The notes: a model not told the origin generated them from the sequence alone. A DNA stretch of 64,000 bases from Robertmurraya sp. FSL R5-0851 (GCF_038002965.1 NZ_JBBOOE010000001.1:1469001-1533000); one strand, 5' to 3'; positions 26,768 to 36,316 are shown, counted from the stretch's first letter. Program-made: numbers and translations.

Positions 26768-28051
26768 ATGAACAGCAATGAAATATATGTAAGTCTTGAC
26801 ATCGGTACATCCAGCGTAAAAGTGATCATTGGAGAAATGGTCAATGACTCTTTGAATATTATTGGTGTTGGCAATGTTAAATCCGAAGGACTAAGAAAAG
26901 GATCCATTGTTGATATAGATGAAACCGTTCATTCTATTAGAAAGGCAATCGAACAAGCTGAGAGAATGATAGGCATGGAAATTAATAAGGTAATTGTTGG
27001 TGTAACTGGAAATCATGTGATGTTACAGCCATGTCATGGTGTAGTAGCTGTATCAAGTGAAAATCGTGAAATTACCAATGAGGATGTTGCTAGAGTAATT
27101 GATGCAGCACAAGTAATATCCATTCCACCTGAGCGTGAGATTATTGATGTCATTCCGAAGCAATTTATTGTTGATGGATTAGATGAAATTAATGACCCAC
27201 GGGGAATGATAGGTGTAAGGCTTGAAATGGAAGGAACGATTATTACAGGTTCTAAGACGATTTTACATAATACTCTTCGATGCGTAGAACGTTCTGGATT
27301 AGAAATCCTTGATATTACTTTACAACCACTTGCTTCTGGTGCCTTTGCACTCTCAAAGGATGAAAAAAACTTAGGTGTGGCACTCGTTGATATTGGTGGG
27401 GGATCAACAACAATTAGTGTTTTTGAACATGGATTCTTACGAGCAGCAAGTGTACTTCCAGTTGGTGGAGACCATATAACAAAAGATATATCGATTGGTC
27501 TTCGGACATCTACTGAAGATGCTGAGAAAATAAAAACAAAACATGGACATGCATACTATGACCATGCTTCCGAAGAAGAAGTGTTTAGCGTACCGATTAT
27601 CGGAAGTGATCAGCATCAACAATTTAACCAGCTTGAAGTTTCTGATATTATTGAAGCAAGAACGGAAGAAATTTTTGACCTTATACAAAATGAAATTAGA
27701 CGTTTGGGCATTCGTGATTTACCTGGTGGTTATGTTTTATCAGGTGGAGTAGCAAACACTCAAGGAATTCTTGAATTAGCGCAAGTGGTTTTCCAAAACC
27801 GAGTTCGCATCGCCATTCCGGATTATATTGGAGTACGTGAACCGCAATACACGACTGCTGTCGGTTTAATAAAATTCGCTTACAAAAATGCTAAAATACA
27901 AGGTAGGTCTATTGGTAACAGTACGGCTGCTGGCGAATCAAAGGAAAAGAGAGTTCAAAAGCAGCCTCAACCAAAGGCAAAGCCGGACAAGCAGCCGGAA
28001 GAAAAAATGACATCACGAGTGAAAAAATTCCTTGGTTACTTTTTTGAATAG
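26768..28051 (+). CDS. ftsA: Cell division protein FtsA
   Basis: A 427-residue actin-family ATPase with phosphate-binding loops ([15 protein letters not shown] at 9-23; [14 protein letters not shown] near 206-219) and subdomain 1C. The C-terminal end [10 protein letters not shown] is an amphipathic membrane-targeting helix. FtsA tethers FtsZ filaments to the membrane. It has an unusually strong ribosome site, AAAGGAGGTG (26751-26760). ftsZ follows 49 bp later on the same message. Confidence 0.96.
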   Translation: MNSNEIYVSLDIGTSSVKVIIGEMVNDSLNIIGVGNVKSEGLRKGSIVDIDETVHSIRKAIEQAERMIGMEINKVIVGVTGNHVMLQPCHGVVAVSSENREITNEDVARVIDAAQVISIPPEREIIDVIPKQFIVDGLDEINDPRGMIGVRLEMEGTIITGSKTILHNTLRCVERSGLEILDITLQPLASGAFALSKDEKNLGVALVDIGGGSTTISVFEHGFLRAASVLPVGGDHITKDISIGLRTSTEDAEKIKTKHGHAYYDHASEEEVFSVPIIGSDQHQQFNQLEVSDIIEARTEEIFDLIQNEIRRLGIRDLPGGYVLSGGVANTQGILELAQVVFQNRVRIAIPDYIGVREPQYTTAVGLIKFAYKNAKIQGRSIGNSTAAGESKEKRVQKQPQPKAKPDKQPEEKMTSRVKKFLGYFFE

Positions 28052-28100
28052 TATTCAATCGATCGCTACCGGGAATATCGACGAATTAGGAGGATTTGTC

Positions 28101-29246
28101 ATGTTGGAATTTGATACAAATTTAGATTCATTGGCAACTATAAAAGTAATCGGCGTAGGTGGAGGCGGAAACAATGCTGTTAATCGGATGATTGAGCATG
28201 GCGTCCAAGGTGTCGAATTTATCGCGGTAAATACAGATGCGCAGGCATTAAATTTATCGAAGGCAGAAACAAGAATGCAAATTGGGGGAAAGCTTACTCG
28301 TGGACTTGGAGCAGGAGCAAACCCTGAAGTAGGGAAAAAAGCAGCTGAAGAAAGTAGAGAACAAATTGAAGAAGTGTTAGCTGGGGCCGATATGGTTTTC
28401 GTTACAGCTGGTATGGGTGGCGGAACTGGAACAGGGGCTGCACCCGTTATTGCTCAAATCGCTCGCGAGTTAGGGGCATTAACAGTCGGAGTTGTAACAA
28501 GACCGTTTACGTTTGAAGGTAGAAAGCGTTCGACTCAAGCTCAAGGTGGCATCTCTTCCATGAAGGAAGCGGTTGATACACTAATCGTTATTCCAAATGA
28601 TCGTCTTCTTGAAATTGTGGATAAGAGTACACCAATGCTTGAAGCATTCCGTGAGGCTGACAATGTTCTACGTCAAGGGGTTCAAGGTATATCGGACCTT
28701 ATTGCAACACCTGGTCTTATCAACTTAGACTTTGCAGATGTAAAGACAATTATGTCTAACAAAGGCTCTGCTCTTATGGGGATTGGTGTAGCTGCAGGAG
28801 AAAACCGTGCAACAGAAGCAGCAAAGAAAGCCATTTCTTCACCGCTTCTAGAAAAGTCCATTGATGGAGCACAAGGAGTCTTGATGAACATTACTGGTGG
28901 ATCAAACTTAAGCCTATATGAAGTTCAGGAAGCAGCAGATATCGTTGCTTCTGCATCTGACCAAGAAGTGAACATGATTTTTGGATCGGTTATCAATGAT
29001 AACTTGAAGGATGAGATCCTAGTAACAGTGATTGCGACCGGTTTTAATGAAGATATTTCTCAACCGAAGCCAACAAGTCGTCCAGGTTTTGGGCAACAAA
29101 AACAATCTGTTGCACCTACAAAGCCACAAAGAGAAATCATTCGTGAAGAGGAGTACAATGAACCTGTACGTTCAAATACTTCACACAGCAGTGACGATAC
29201 GTTAGATATACCTACTTTCTTACGTAATCGCAATAGAAGACGATAG
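28101..29246 (+). CDS. ftsZ: Cell division protein FtsZ
   Basis: A 381-residue tubulin-like GTPase with the signature GGGTGTG (about 105-111), the T7 loop region and the conserved C-terminal peptide [13 protein letters not shown] that binds FtsA and SepF. It forms the division ring. ATG 28101 with TTAGGAGG (28087-28094) matches the family start; the frame is open to 28032 but that extension is noncoding. Two terminator-type hairpins follow. Confidence 0.97.
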   Translation: MLEFDTNLDSLATIKVIGVGGGGNNAVNRMIEHGVQGVEFIAVNTDAQALNLSKAETRMQIGGKLTRGLGAGANPEVGKKAAEESREQIEEVLAGADMVFVTAGMGGGTGTGAAPVIAQIARELGALTVGVVTRPFTFEGRKRSTQAQGGISSMKEAVDTLIVIPNDRLLEIVDKSTPMLEAFREADNVLRQGVQGISDLIATPGLINLDFADVKTIMSNKGSALMGIGVAAGENRATEAAKKAISSPLLEKSIDGAQGVLMNITGGSNLSLYEVQEAADIVASASDQEVNMIFGSVINDNLKDEILVTVIATGFNEDISQPKPTSRPGFGQQKQSVAPTKPQREIIREEEYNEPVRSNTSHSSDDTLDIPTFLRNRNRRR

Positions 29247-29263
29247 GTAAACCCTATCAATAC

Positions 29264-29303
29264 AAAAAGCAGAATTCGACCAGAATTCTGCTTTTTATTT
29301 TGT
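29264..29303 (+). terminator. Strong intrinsic terminator after ftsZ
   Basis: A perfect 14-bp stem (AAAAAGCAGAATTC / GAATTCTGCTTTTT) with a five-base loop and T-rich tail, 18 bp after the ftsZ stop codon. Confidence 0.93.
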
Positions 29304-29343
29304 TTTAAGAGGAAAATCAGTTTTCCCAACCTGAGATGAGAAA

Positions 29344-29354
29344 TTTTGACAAAA
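29344..29354 (-). promoter_or_regulatory. Spo0A box (site 1) of the spoIIG promoter
   Basis: Read on the minus strand this is TTTTGTCAAAA, a full match to the Spo0A-box consensus TTTGTCRAAA. It lies about 85-95 bp upstream of the expected spoIIG start, which agrees with Spo0A site 1 (about -100 to -82) of the B. subtilis spoIIG promoter. Activation by phosphorylated Spo0A is the expected role. Confidence 0.75.
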
Positions 29355-29357
29355 AAC

Positions 29358-29387
29358 GGAGAGATTTGTGAAAATCTCTTCTTTTTT
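29358..29387 (+). terminator. Second hairpin terminator in the ftsZ-spoIIGA interval
   Basis: Stem AGAGATTT / AAATCTCT with a GTGA loop and a T run (29382-29387). It lies between the Spo0A box and the spoIIG -35 box, so it would block read-through from ftsZ that passes the first terminator. Confidence 0.75.
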
Positions 29388-29398
29388 ATGTACATAAA

Positions 29399-29432
29399 GT
29401 GACACACTTCCAACATCTATGTACGTTATACT
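29399..29432 (+). promoter_or_regulatory. spoIIG promoter with 22-bp spacer
   Basis: GTGACA (29399-29404) and TATACT (29427-29432) are 22 bp apart. The B. subtilis spoIIG promoter is known for the same abnormal 22-bp spacing, which makes it dependent on Spo0A-P. GTGACA holds a partial Spo0A core (TGTCA on the other strand), consistent with site 2 overlapping the -35 box. The start should lie near 29439, about 50 nt before spoIIGA. Confidence 0.8.
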
Positions 29433-29487
29433 TTTTCATAACAGAATAATAGATTGAATAAGGAGAAACGAGCAAGGAGGATAATCT

Positions 29488-30426
29488 TTGACACTTTATT
29501 TAGATGTGATTTGGCTGCTAAATCTCCTTTTCGATACGTTACTTCTTTATTTAACTGCCATAATAGTAAAAAGAGAGTATAAGATTTGGAGACTGTTTTG
29601 TGGAGGACTTATAGGATCCTTCATTATTATATTGGCTTTTACTCCTTTTCAGAATTATTCTGGTCATCCTGTCGTGAAATTAGCCTTTTCTTTAGTGATG
29701 GTTCTAGTTACCTTTGGATACAAAAGATTACGTACCTTTATCCGTACAACGATGACCTTCTATTTCGTTACCTTTTTAGTAGGTGGAGCGCTTATTGGGG
29801 TTCATTATTTCATTCAGTTTGATAACCAATTGACCTCCTCTGTTTTAATAGGAAGTGTAAAGGGATTTGGTGATCCGATTAGCTGGTTTTTTGTTCTCAT
29901 AGGTTTTCCGATTGCATGGCATTTCTCCAGATCAAATATTGAACAATTTGAAATGACGAAAATACAATTTGATCAAATGGTTTCTATTCGCATTCAGATT
30001 GGAGAAAGTCAATTCACATGTAAAGGTCTGGTGGATAGTGGGAATCAACTTTATGATCCTCTCACTAAAATGCCTGTCATGTTTGTCTCTGTCTATAACC
30101 AATTAGAAACGATCCCTGAATCCATTAGGATACTTTCAAGTGAAAAGGATGAGATCATTTATGGAAAAGCCTCTCTTCCAACTGAATGGGAAAATAAGCT
30201 CCGAATTATCCCGTATAAAGTAGTTGGACAAGAGCATCAGCTTATCATTGCTGTTAAGCCTGACCAACTTCAAATAGAGATGGAAGAAAAAATAATTCAA
30301 GTAGACAAAGGATTAGTTTCCTTTACAACCCAGCAGCTTTCCTCTGAAGATACGTTTCAGTGTATTGTTCATCCAAAGATGGTAACAGGTGTCGCAAAGG
30401 TGAAATCAGATGTAAAGGTAAGTTAA
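29488..30426 (+). CDS. spoIIGA: Sigma-E processing peptidase SpoIIGA
   Basis: A 312-residue protein with five N-terminal membrane helices (1 to about 150) and a C-terminal aspartic protease domain with the catalytic motif [13 protein letters not shown] (about 180-192). In the polar septum it cleaves pro-sigma-E in the mother cell after a signal from SpoIIR. TTG 29488 follows AAGGAGG (29474-29480). sigE begins 44 bp after the stop in the same operon. Confidence 0.95.
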   Translation: MTLYLDVIWLLNLLFDTLLLYLTAIIVKREYKIWRLFCGGLIGSFIIILAFTPFQNYSGHPVVKLAFSLVMVLVTFGYKRLRTFIRTTMTFYFVTFLVGGALIGVHYFIQFDNQLTSSVLIGSVKGFGDPISWFFVLIGFPIAWHFSRSNIEQFEMTKIQFDQMVSIRIQIGESQFTCKGLVDSGNQLYDPLTKMPVMFVSVYNQLETIPESIRILSSEKDEIIYGKASLPTEWENKLRIIPYKVVGQEHQLIIAVKPDQLQIEMEEKIIQVDKGLVSFTTQQLSSEDTFQCIVHPKMVTGVAKVKSDVKVS

Positions 30427-30470
30427 TATTACTATACTCAGAAAAACATAAATTAGAAGGAGGACAACTC

Positions 30471-31190
30471 ATGAAAAATATAAAACTTCGACTATCTTAT
30501 TACTGGTATAAATTATTAATCAAGCTAGGACTCAAGACAGATGAGGTCTTCTATATAGGTGGAAGTGAGGCATTGCCTCCTCCGTTATCAAAAGAAGAAG
30601 AAGAAGTGTTGCTTCAAAAACTTCCGAGTGGGGATAAAGCAGCGAGGTCCATCCTTATTGAGAGAAATTTACGACTTGTTGTTTATATAGCTAGAAAGTT
30701 TGAAAATACAGGAATTAATATTGAAGATTTAATTAGTATCGGAACGATCGGTTTAATAAAGGCAGTTAACACGTTTAATCCTGAAAAGAAAATAAAGCTT
30801 GCTACATACGCATCAAGATGTATTGAAAATGAAATACTCATGTACTTACGGAGAAATAATAAAATTCGCTCAGAAGTTTCCTTTGATGAACCATTGAATA
30901 TTGATTGGGACGGTAACGAGTTGTTATTGTCAGATGTATTAGGAACAGAAGAAGATATTATTACAAAAGACCTGGAAGCAAATGTTGATAAAAAGCTTTT
31001 ATTAAAAGCATTACATCAGCTGAATGACCGTGAAAAACAAATCATGGAGTTGCGTTTTGGATTAGGTACGGGAGAAGAAAAAACCCAGAAAGACGTTGCT
31101 GATATGCTTGGTATATCACAATCGTATATTTCAAGACTGGAAAAAAGGATTATTAAAAGACTGAAGAAAGAGTTTAATAAAATGGTTTAG
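30471..31190 (+). CDS. sigE: RNA polymerase sporulation sigma factor E (pro-form)
   Basis: A 239-residue sigma-70 family factor, the same length as in B. subtilis. The first 27 or so residues are the basic, amphipathic pro-sequence ([20 protein letters not shown]) removed by SpoIIGA. Region 2 ([29 protein letters not shown]) and the region 4 helix-turn-helix ([21 protein letters not shown]) are complete. It directs early mother-cell transcription. ATG 30471 has AGAAGGAGGA; the frame is open upstream to 30360 but overlaps spoIIGA. Confidence 0.97.
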   Translation: MKNIKLRLSYYWYKLLIKLGLKTDEVFYIGGSEALPPPLSKEEEEVLLQKLPSGDKAARSILIERNLRLVVYIARKFENTGINIEDLISIGTIGLIKAVNTFNPEKKIKLATYASRCIENEILMYLRRNNKIRSEVSFDEPLNIDWDGNELLLSDVLGTEEDIITKDLEANVDKKLLLKALHQLNDREKQIMELRFGLGTGEEKTQKDVADMLGISQSYISRLEKRIIKRLKKEFNKMV

Positions 31191-31280
31191 TTCGTTTCTT
31201 TGAAGAAAGAAAAATTTTTTAGAATAAAATAATATGTGTAATACCTTGTCCTAAAGACATTTATAGGAAATTCTTAGTAT

Positions 31281-31307
31281 GCATGTCCATTTTGGATGTG
31301 CATATTT
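31281..31307 (+). promoter_or_regulatory. Candidate forespore (sigma-G/sigma-F) promoter of sigG
   Basis: GCATG (31281-31285), a 15-bp spacer and CATATTT (31301-31307) resemble the forespore consensus GmATR-N15-CATnMTA, with two mismatches in the -10 element. The predicted start is about 50 nt before the sigG TTG. In B. subtilis sigG is transcribed from a forespore promoter in this gap. Confidence 0.5.
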
Positions 31308-31365
31308 TTCCTTCTCGGGGAGATACTGTTTTTTGTACAACAGCTCCTGTGAGGAGGGAAAAGAA

Positions 31366-32145
31366 TTGACTCGTAATAAAGTTGAAATTTGCGGTGTTGA
31401 TACATCTAAGTTACCTGTTTTGAAAAATGAAGAAATGCGTTTACTATTTAAAGAAATGCAAGCCGGGGATATAACAGCCCGAGAAAAGCTCGTGAATGGA
31501 AACTTACGCCTTGTGTTAAGTGTCATTCAGCGATTTAACAATCGTGGTGAGTTTGTTGATGACCTGTTTCAGGTAGGGTGCATCGGGTTGATGAAATCAA
31601 TTGATAATTTTGACCTAGGTCAAAACGTGAAATTCTCTACTTATGCTGTTCCGATGATAATCGGAGAAATCCGACGATACTTAAGAGATAACAACCCGAT
31701 TCGAGTATCCCGTTCTTTAAGGGATATTGCTTACAAGGCATTACAAGTTCGAGAAAAACTAATGAGTGAGACGTCAAAGGAGCCAACTGCTGAAGAAATT
31801 GCAAAAGTACTAGATGTTTCTCATGAAGAAATTGTTTTTGCTTTAGATGCCATTCAAGATCCCGTTTCGTTATTTGAACCTATCTATAATGACGGAGGAG
31901 ATCCTATTTATGTGATGGATCAATTAAGCGATGAACGTAACAAGGATATTCAATGGATTGAAGAAATTGCTTTAAAAGAAGGAATGAGACGACTCAACGA
32001 TAGAGAAAAGCTCATCCTAAGAAAGCGATTCTTCCAAGGAAAAACTCAAATGGAAGTAGCTGAAGAGATAGGAATCTCACAAGCCCAAGTGTCCAGACTA
32101 GAAAAAGCTGCGATTAAACAAATGAATAAGAACATACAAACATAA
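31366..32145 (+). CDS. sigG: RNA polymerase sporulation sigma factor G
   Basis: A 259-residue sigma factor (B. subtilis: 260). The N-terminus TRNKVEICGVDTSKLPVLKN is the SigG signature and contacts its regulators; region 2 (FNNRGEFVDDLFQVGCIGLMKSIDNF) and region 4 (AEEIGISQAQVSRLEKAA) are complete. It drives late forespore genes. TTG 31366 with GAGGAGGGAA (31351-31360) is chosen; the upstream open frame overlaps the candidate promoter. Confidence 0.97.
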   Translation: MTRNKVEICGVDTSKLPVLKNEEMRLLFKEMQAGDITAREKLVNGNLRLVLSVIQRFNNRGEFVDDLFQVGCIGLMKSIDNFDLGQNVKFSTYAVPMIIGEIRRYLRDNNPIRVSRSLRDIAYKALQVREKLMSETSKEPTAEEIAKVLDVSHEEIVFALDAIQDPVSLFEPIYNDGGDPIYVMDQLSDERNKDIQWIEEIALKEGMRRLNDREKLILRKRFFQGKTQMEVAEEIGISQAQVSRLEKAAIKQMNKNIQT

Positions 32146-32174
32146 ACTACCGACTAATCTCGGTAGTTTTTTTT
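32145..32174 (+). terminator. Intrinsic terminator after sigG
   Basis: A perfect 9-bp stem (AACTACCGA / TCGGTAGTT) with a six-base loop and eight T, overlapping the last base of the sigG stop codon. Confidence 0.92.
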
Positions 32175-32242
32175 GTATAAAACAATCATGAATACTCCTC
32201 CCATCTTCATATATTTAATTATCGAATAGTCGGGAGTGAAAT

Positions 32243-32518
32243 ATGATGGTGAAAATTTCAGAATTTCAAATTAAAGATGTGGTCAATGTTGCAGATGGAA
32301 AAAAGTTAGGGAATATTAGTGATATAGAAATAAATCTATCAAACGGAAAAATTGAGGCCATTATTGTAAGTGGTAACGGACGGATGTTAGGCTTCTTTGG
32401 TAAAGAAGAGGAGATCATTATTTCTTGGAGAAACATACTTAAAATTGGTGAGGATGTTATTTTAGTTCGTTACAGAGGGGTTAATGAAGGACAATATGAT
32501 GAAGCAGAAGCCAAGTAA
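32243..32518 (+). CDS. ylmC: YlmC/YmxH family sporulation protein (PRC-barrel)
   Basis: A 91-residue PRC-barrel-like protein of the YlmC/YmxH family (ISEFQIKDVVNVADGKKLGNISDIEI; later GFFGKEEEIIISWRNILKIGEDVILV). The family is confined to spore formers, but the molecular role is unknown. It lies at the usual place after sigG; the ABC-type gene ylmA that precedes it in B. subtilis is absent. ATGs at 32243 and 32246 are both possible. Confidence 0.85.
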   Translation: MMVKISEFQIKDVVNVADGKKLGNISDIEINLSNGKIEAIIVSGNGRMLGFFGKEEEIIISWRNILKIGEDVILVRYRGVNEGQYDEAEAK

Positions 32519-32593
32519 GCCTGAATTCACTGGGAGTATACTGCGAATTATGGTAAACTATAGAAAAATCAACAAACAATTGAGGTTTATATA

Positions 32594-33424
32594 ATGGAAC
32601 CATTTATTCTAAAAGAAACGTCTCATTTCATCATAAAAGAGTGGACAGATCGTTTCAACGGACTTGTTGCGGGTTTTACTACGAAAAACGGAGGCCATAG
32701 CAAGAACTCTTTTTCAACGTTGAATACTGGATTTCACGTTGGAGATCAGGAACAGGACGTTTGCTTAAATCGAAAAGTCTTATCAAAAAGTACTGGTATC
32801 CCTTTATCTAATTGGGTAGGTGCCGAGCAGACGCATGATGTACATGTGAAAAAAGTCTCGGTACATGATCGTGGACTTGGTTCAAATTCATACGCGAATG
32901 CGCTCAGGGATACCGATGCTTTCTTTACCTATGATAAAAATCTGCTTTTAACATTATGCTTTGCTGACTGTGTTCCGCTCTATTTTATTGCTCCAAAATA
33001 CGAAGCAATTGCGATTGCTCATGCGGGGTGGAAAGGGACAGTTGGAGGGATCGCGAAAAGTGTGATAACAGTATTTAAGGACGAAAATATTCCTGTTTCG
33101 GAAATTTTTGCAGTAATTGGCCCTTCCATTTGCGAAAAATGTTATATTGTAGATGATAAAGTCATTTCATATGTGGAAAATTTAGTGGAAGATGTCGAAA
33201 AAAAAACATATAATCGAATCAAAGAAAACCAATACCACTTAGACTTAAAGAAGTTAAATAAACAAATTCTCATCAAAGCAGGTATGATTGAATCAAATAT
33301 TCAGGTAACTGATTTATGTACGAGTTGTGATTCCGATTATTTTTTCTCCCACCGAAGAGACAAGGGGAAAACGGGTCGGATGATGAGTTTTATTGGTTGG
33401 AAGGAGGAGCAATCGAGAGAATGA
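32594..33424 (+). CDS. pgeF: Peptidoglycan editing factor PgeF (YlmD)
   Basis: A 276-residue YfiH/laccase-domain protein. Metal-ligand motifs are visible: H in GFHVGDQ, FADCVPLYF (about 118-126) and IAHAGWKGTVGG (about 138-149). In E. coli the relative PgeF removes wrongly built muropeptides carrying L-Ser in place of L-Ala; other members act on nucleosides. It overlaps ylmE by ATGA. The pgeF-ylmE-sepF-ylmG-ylmH order is conserved beside the division cluster. Confidence 0.88.
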   Translation: MEPFILKETSHFIIKEWTDRFNGLVAGFTTKNGGHSKNSFSTLNTGFHVGDQEQDVCLNRKVLSKSTGIPLSNWVGAEQTHDVHVKKVSVHDRGLGSNSYANALRDTDAFFTYDKNLLLTLCFADCVPLYFIAPKYEAIAIAHAGWKGTVGGIAKSVITVFKDENIPVSEIFAVIGPSICEKCYIVDDKVISYVENLVEDVEKKTYNRIKENQYHLDLKKLNKQILIKAGMIESNIQVTDLCTSCDSDYFFSHRRDKGKTGRMMSFIGWKEEQSRE

Positions 33425-34095
33425 AAGTAAGTGAAAATCTACGTGTGCTCCAGGAAAAGGTAAAAGAAGCGAGTCAAAGGAGCAATCGAGATCCAGAAGA
33501 AATAAAAATCATAGCTGTAACGAAATATGTAACAACAGAAAGAGCATCAGAGGCATTAGAATGTGGGGTAACACATCTTGGTGAAAATCGTGATGAAGGC
33601 CTTCTTGAAAAGTGGAGCACTATAGGGGACAAGCCTACCTGGCATTTTATCGGAACTCTACAAACAAGAAAGGTAAAAAATATCATAGATAAAGTGGATT
33701 ATATTCACTCATTAGATCGTGTATCCTTGGCAAAGGAAATTAATGCAAGAGCTGGTGATAGAACGATTTCTTGTTTTGTTCAGGTGAATGCGTCTGGTGA
33801 AGAATCAAAGCATGGATTAACTCCAGAAATGGTGGTACCATTTATAAAGGAATTAGAAAAATACCCTAAAATAAGGGTAGAAGGGCTAATGACGATGGCG
33901 CCTTTTACTGAGGACGATACGATCATTAGACAAAGCTTTCAATCGTTAAAAAATCTTCAACTTGAAATTCAACATATGGATTTACCATATGCTCCATGTA
34001 TGGAGCTTTCAATGGGAATGTCTAATGATTTTGAGATTGCCATTGAAGAAGGATCTACGATGATACGAATCGGCACCGCATTGGTGGGCGAATAG
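33421..34095 (+). CDS. ylmE: YggS family pyridoxal-phosphate homeostasis protein YlmE
   Basis: A 224-residue single-domain PLP protein (YggS/PROSC family). The PLP lysine lies in IIAVTKYV (about residue 37); HFIGTLQTRKV (about 79-89) and the C-terminal LSMGMSNDFEIAIEEGSTMIRIGTALVG are family marks. It binds PLP without a known enzyme activity and balances vitamin B6 and amino acid pools. ATG 33421 overlaps the pgeF stop and uses AAGGAGGAG (33401-33409). Confidence 0.9.
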   Translation: MKVSENLRVLQEKVKEASQRSNRDPEEIKIIAVTKYVTTERASEALECGVTHLGENRDEGLLEKWSTIGDKPTWHFIGTLQTRKVKNIIDKVDYIHSLDRVSLAKEINARAGDRTISCFVQVNASGEESKHGLTPEMVVPFIKELEKYPKIRVEGLMTMAPFTEDDTIIRQSFQSLKNLQLEIQHMDLPYAPCMELSMGMSNDFEIAIEEGSTMIRIGTALVGE

Positions 34096-34112
34096 TGTGG
34101 GAGGTGTAATGA

Positions 34113-34562
34113 ATGAGTATTAAATCAAAATTTAAAACATTTTTTTTCCTAGATGATGAATATGAGAATGAAGAAGAGGAGTACGAGGCTCCAGCAACAA
34201 AGACACAAAGACAACCACAGCAACAGCAACAAAGTGTGTCTCCTAAACAGAATGTGGTAAGCTTACAGAGTGTTCAAAAATCTTCAAAGGTTGTTTTAAT
34301 TGAACCAAGAGTGTATGCAGAAGCTCAGGAAATTGCAGATCAATTAAAAAATCGTCGAGCAGTTGTTGTGAATTTACACAGAATTGAACGGGACCAAGCG
34401 AAACGGATTGTTGATTTTTTAAGTGGTACTGTGTATGCCATCGGTGGAGATATTCAAAAGATTGGTGCAGAAATTTTCTTATGTACACCTGACAATGTGG
34501 AGGTATCAGGCAATATCTCACAGCTAATGCAAGAAACAGAATACGAAGATACGAGGTGGTAA
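34113..34562 (+). CDS. sepF: Cell division protein SepF (YlmF)
   Basis: A 149-residue protein: a short N-terminal amphipathic membrane-binding segment ([15 protein letters not shown]), an acidic, glutamine-rich linker (about 15-55) and the SepF/DUF552 core (about 62-140; [32 protein letters not shown]). SepF bundles FtsZ filaments and can anchor them beside FtsA. It lies 17 bp after ylmE behind GGGAGGTG. Confidence 0.93.
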   Translation: MSIKSKFKTFFFLDDEYENEEEEYEAPATKTQRQPQQQQQSVSPKQNVVSLQSVQKSSKVVLIEPRVYAEAQEIADQLKNRRAVVVNLHRIERDQAKRIVDFLSGTVYAIGGDIQKIGAEIFLCTPDNVEVSGNISQLMQETEYEDTRW

Positions 34563-34569
34563 TACGTAA

Positions 34570-34833
34570 ATGGATTTACTTCTATCAATATTAATTCGAG
34601 TGATTGATATCTATTCTTGGGCATTGATTATTTATATTCTTATGTCTTGGTTTCCTAATGCAAGGGAAACTGCTATCGGTCAATTTTTAACAAGAATTTG
34701 TGAACCTTATTTAGAGCCGTTCCGAAGAATTATTCCTCCGATCGGTGGAATGATTGATATTTCTCCGATTGTTGGTATTTTTGTATTAAAATTGGCATCA
34801 ACAGGCTTGTATACGCTATTTGGTTGGTTTTAG
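34570..34833 (+). CDS. ylmG: YggT family membrane protein YlmG
   Basis: An 87-residue protein with two membrane helices (about 5-28 and 63-85) and the YggT loop containing [27 protein letters not shown]. The family is conserved next to sepF and is linked to division and membrane organisation, including in chloroplasts. The precise role is unknown. It starts seven bases after sepF. Confidence 0.88.
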   Translation: MDLLLSILIRVIDIYSWALIIYILMSWFPNARETAIGQFLTRICEPYLEPFRRIIPPIGGMIDISPIVGIFVLKLASTGLYTLFGWF

Positions 34834-34835
34834 CT

Positions 34836-34861
34836 AAAAGGGGCATAAATGCCCCTTTTTT
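34836..34861 (+). terminator. Intrinsic terminator after ylmG
   Basis: A perfect 10-bp stem (AAAAGGGGCA / TGCCCCTTTT) with a four-base loop and T run. It splits the ylmC-ylmG group from ylmH. Confidence 0.92.
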
Positions 34862-34902
34862 GCACTTTCATATCTTTATATTGGATTGGAGATTGAATTA
34901 AT

Positions 34903-35676
34903 ATGGATTTGCATCAGCACTTCCGACGTGAAGAGCATAGTTTTGTCGATCAAGTAATGAGTTGGAAGGAGCAGGTGGAAAGTAATTACGCTCCAAAACT
35001 GACTGATTTTCTTGACCCGAGAGAGCAGAAGATTGTCGAGATGATTATAGGAGCGAATTCGGAGGTAAAGGTTCAATTTTTTGGAGGAGCAGAGTTGGTG
35101 GAAAGAAAGAGAGCCTTCATTTATCCAGATTATTATTCTGTAGAGAAAGAGGATTTCCAAATTTCCTTATATGAACTGGTTTACCCAAATAAGTTTGTAT
35201 CAATTGAGCATCGACAAATTTTAGGTAGCATGATGTCACTAGGACTAAAAAGAGGGAAATTTGGAGACATCCTTATGGAAGGGGAAATCATTCAACTCTT
35301 TGTCGCCAATGAAGTTAGCGATTATATTTCGATGCAACTTGAGTCGGTAGGACGTTCGAAAGTAAGTTTAAAAGAGCGTCGTCTCGAAGAAGCCATTCAA
35401 ATGAAGGAACAATGGAATGAGTTCACAACAACCGTTTCTTCCCTAAGGTTAGACACTATGGTAGCTGCTGCTCATAATATCTCTCGTCAGAAATCTCAAA
35501 CATTAATAGCAGGTGGAGTAGTAAAAGTGAATTGGATGACCATTGAAAATCCCTCTTTTGAATGTAAAGAAGACGATGTCTTATCTGTACGAGGATACGG
35601 AAGAGCAAAACTATCTTCCATTGATGGGAAAACAAAGAAAGATAAATGGCGAATTGTTGTAGAAAAACATCAATAA
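34903..35676 (+). CDS. ylmH: S4-domain RNA-binding protein YlmH
   Basis: A 257-residue protein with a YlmH-type N-terminal region and a C-terminal S4 RNA-binding domain (about 178-245; LRLDTMVAAAHNISRQKSQTLIAGGVVKVNW). Firmicute YlmH proteins have been linked to rescue of stalled ribosomes, binding peptidyl-tRNA-50S complexes in a manner related to RqcP. That would connect it with rqcH at 55116-56825. ATG 34903 has a weak GGAG site. Confidence 0.88.
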   Translation: MDLHQHFRREEHSFVDQVMSWKEQVESNYAPKLTDFLDPREQKIVEMIIGANSEVKVQFFGGAELVERKRAFIYPDYYSVEKEDFQISLYELVYPNKFVSIEHRQILGSMMSLGLKRGKFGDILMEGEIIQLFVANEVSDYISMQLESVGRSKVSLKERRLEEAIQMKEQWNEFTTTVSSLRLDTMVAAAHNISRQKSQTLIAGGVVKVNWMTIENPSFECKEDDVLSVRGYGRAKLSSIDGKTKKDKWRIVVEKHQ

Positions 35677-35708
35677 TTTATAAAAAAATTGCAGGAATTT
35701 AAAAGTAC

Positions 35709-35729
35709 TTGTCGAATATCTGTTACAAT
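35709..35729 (+). promoter_or_regulatory. divIVA promoter (extended -10) with overlapping Spo0A-like box
   Basis: TGTTACAAT (35721-35729) is an extended -10 element about 40 bp before the divIVA ATG. TTGTCGAA at 35709-35716 is a full match to the Spo0A box core TGTCGAA and lies in the spacer just upstream of the -10. The promoter call is reasonable; regulation by Spo0A is inference. Confidence 0.5.
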
Positions 35730-35768
35730 GAATAGTATATACTATTAAGCAATTGGAGGTGGCTTATA

Positions 35769-36290
35769 ATGCCATTAACACCGTTAGACATACATAACAA
35801 GGAATTTACAAAAGGATTCCGTGGTTACGATGAAGATGAAGTAAATGAGTTCCTTGACCAAGTCATTAAGGACTATGAATTGATTATTCGAGAAAAGAAA
35901 GAACTTGATGAACGATTAAAGGATATGAATGAGCGTTTAACTCATTTTTCGAATATTGAAGAAACCTTAAATAAATCCATCGTTGTAGCTCAAGAAGCAG
36001 CTGAAGAGCTAAAGCGAAATGCTCAAAAAGAAGCTAAGCTAATTATCAGAGAAGCAGAGAAAAATGCGGATCGCATCGTAAATGAGTCCCTTTCTAAAGC
36101 TCGTAAAATAGCTCTAGAAATTGAGGATCTGAAAAAGCAATCCAAAGTGTTTAGAACTCGTTTTAAAATGCTTATTGAAGCACAGCTGGATATGCTGAAT
36201 AACGATGATTGGGATCATCTATTACAATACGAGCTTGATTCAGCAGAATTAAAATCTGCAAATTTAAAAGAAGAAGATTCATTGGCTTGA
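35769..36290 (+). CDS. divIVA: Cell division initiation/polar protein DivIVA
   Basis: A 173-residue coiled-coil protein. The N-terminal domain (MPLTPLDIHNKEFTKGFRGY) has the F-R pair at about 17-18 that inserts into curved membrane, followed by EDEVNEFLDQVIKDYE and long coiled coils to about residue 150. It marks the septum and poles, positions the Min system and anchors the chromosome during sporulation. Its stop codon overlaps the -35 box of the ileS leader promoter. Confidence 0.95.
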   Translation: MPLTPLDIHNKEFTKGFRGYDEDEVNEFLDQVIKDYELIIREKKELDERLKDMNERLTHFSNIEETLNKSIVVAQEAAEELKRNAQKEAKLIIREAEKNADRIVNESLSKARKIALEIEDLKKQSKVFRTRFKMLIEAQLDMLNNDDWDHLLQYELDSAELKSANLKEEDSLA

Positions 36291-36316
36291 CGAAAAGCAG
36301 TTTCTTCGAATATAAT
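36287..36316 (+). promoter_or_regulatory. Sigma-A promoter of the ileS T-box leader
   Basis: TTGACG (36287-36292) and TATAAT (36311-36316) are 18 bp apart. The -35 box overlaps the divIVA stop codon. The start near 36323 gives a leader of about 340 nt. Confidence 0.85.
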
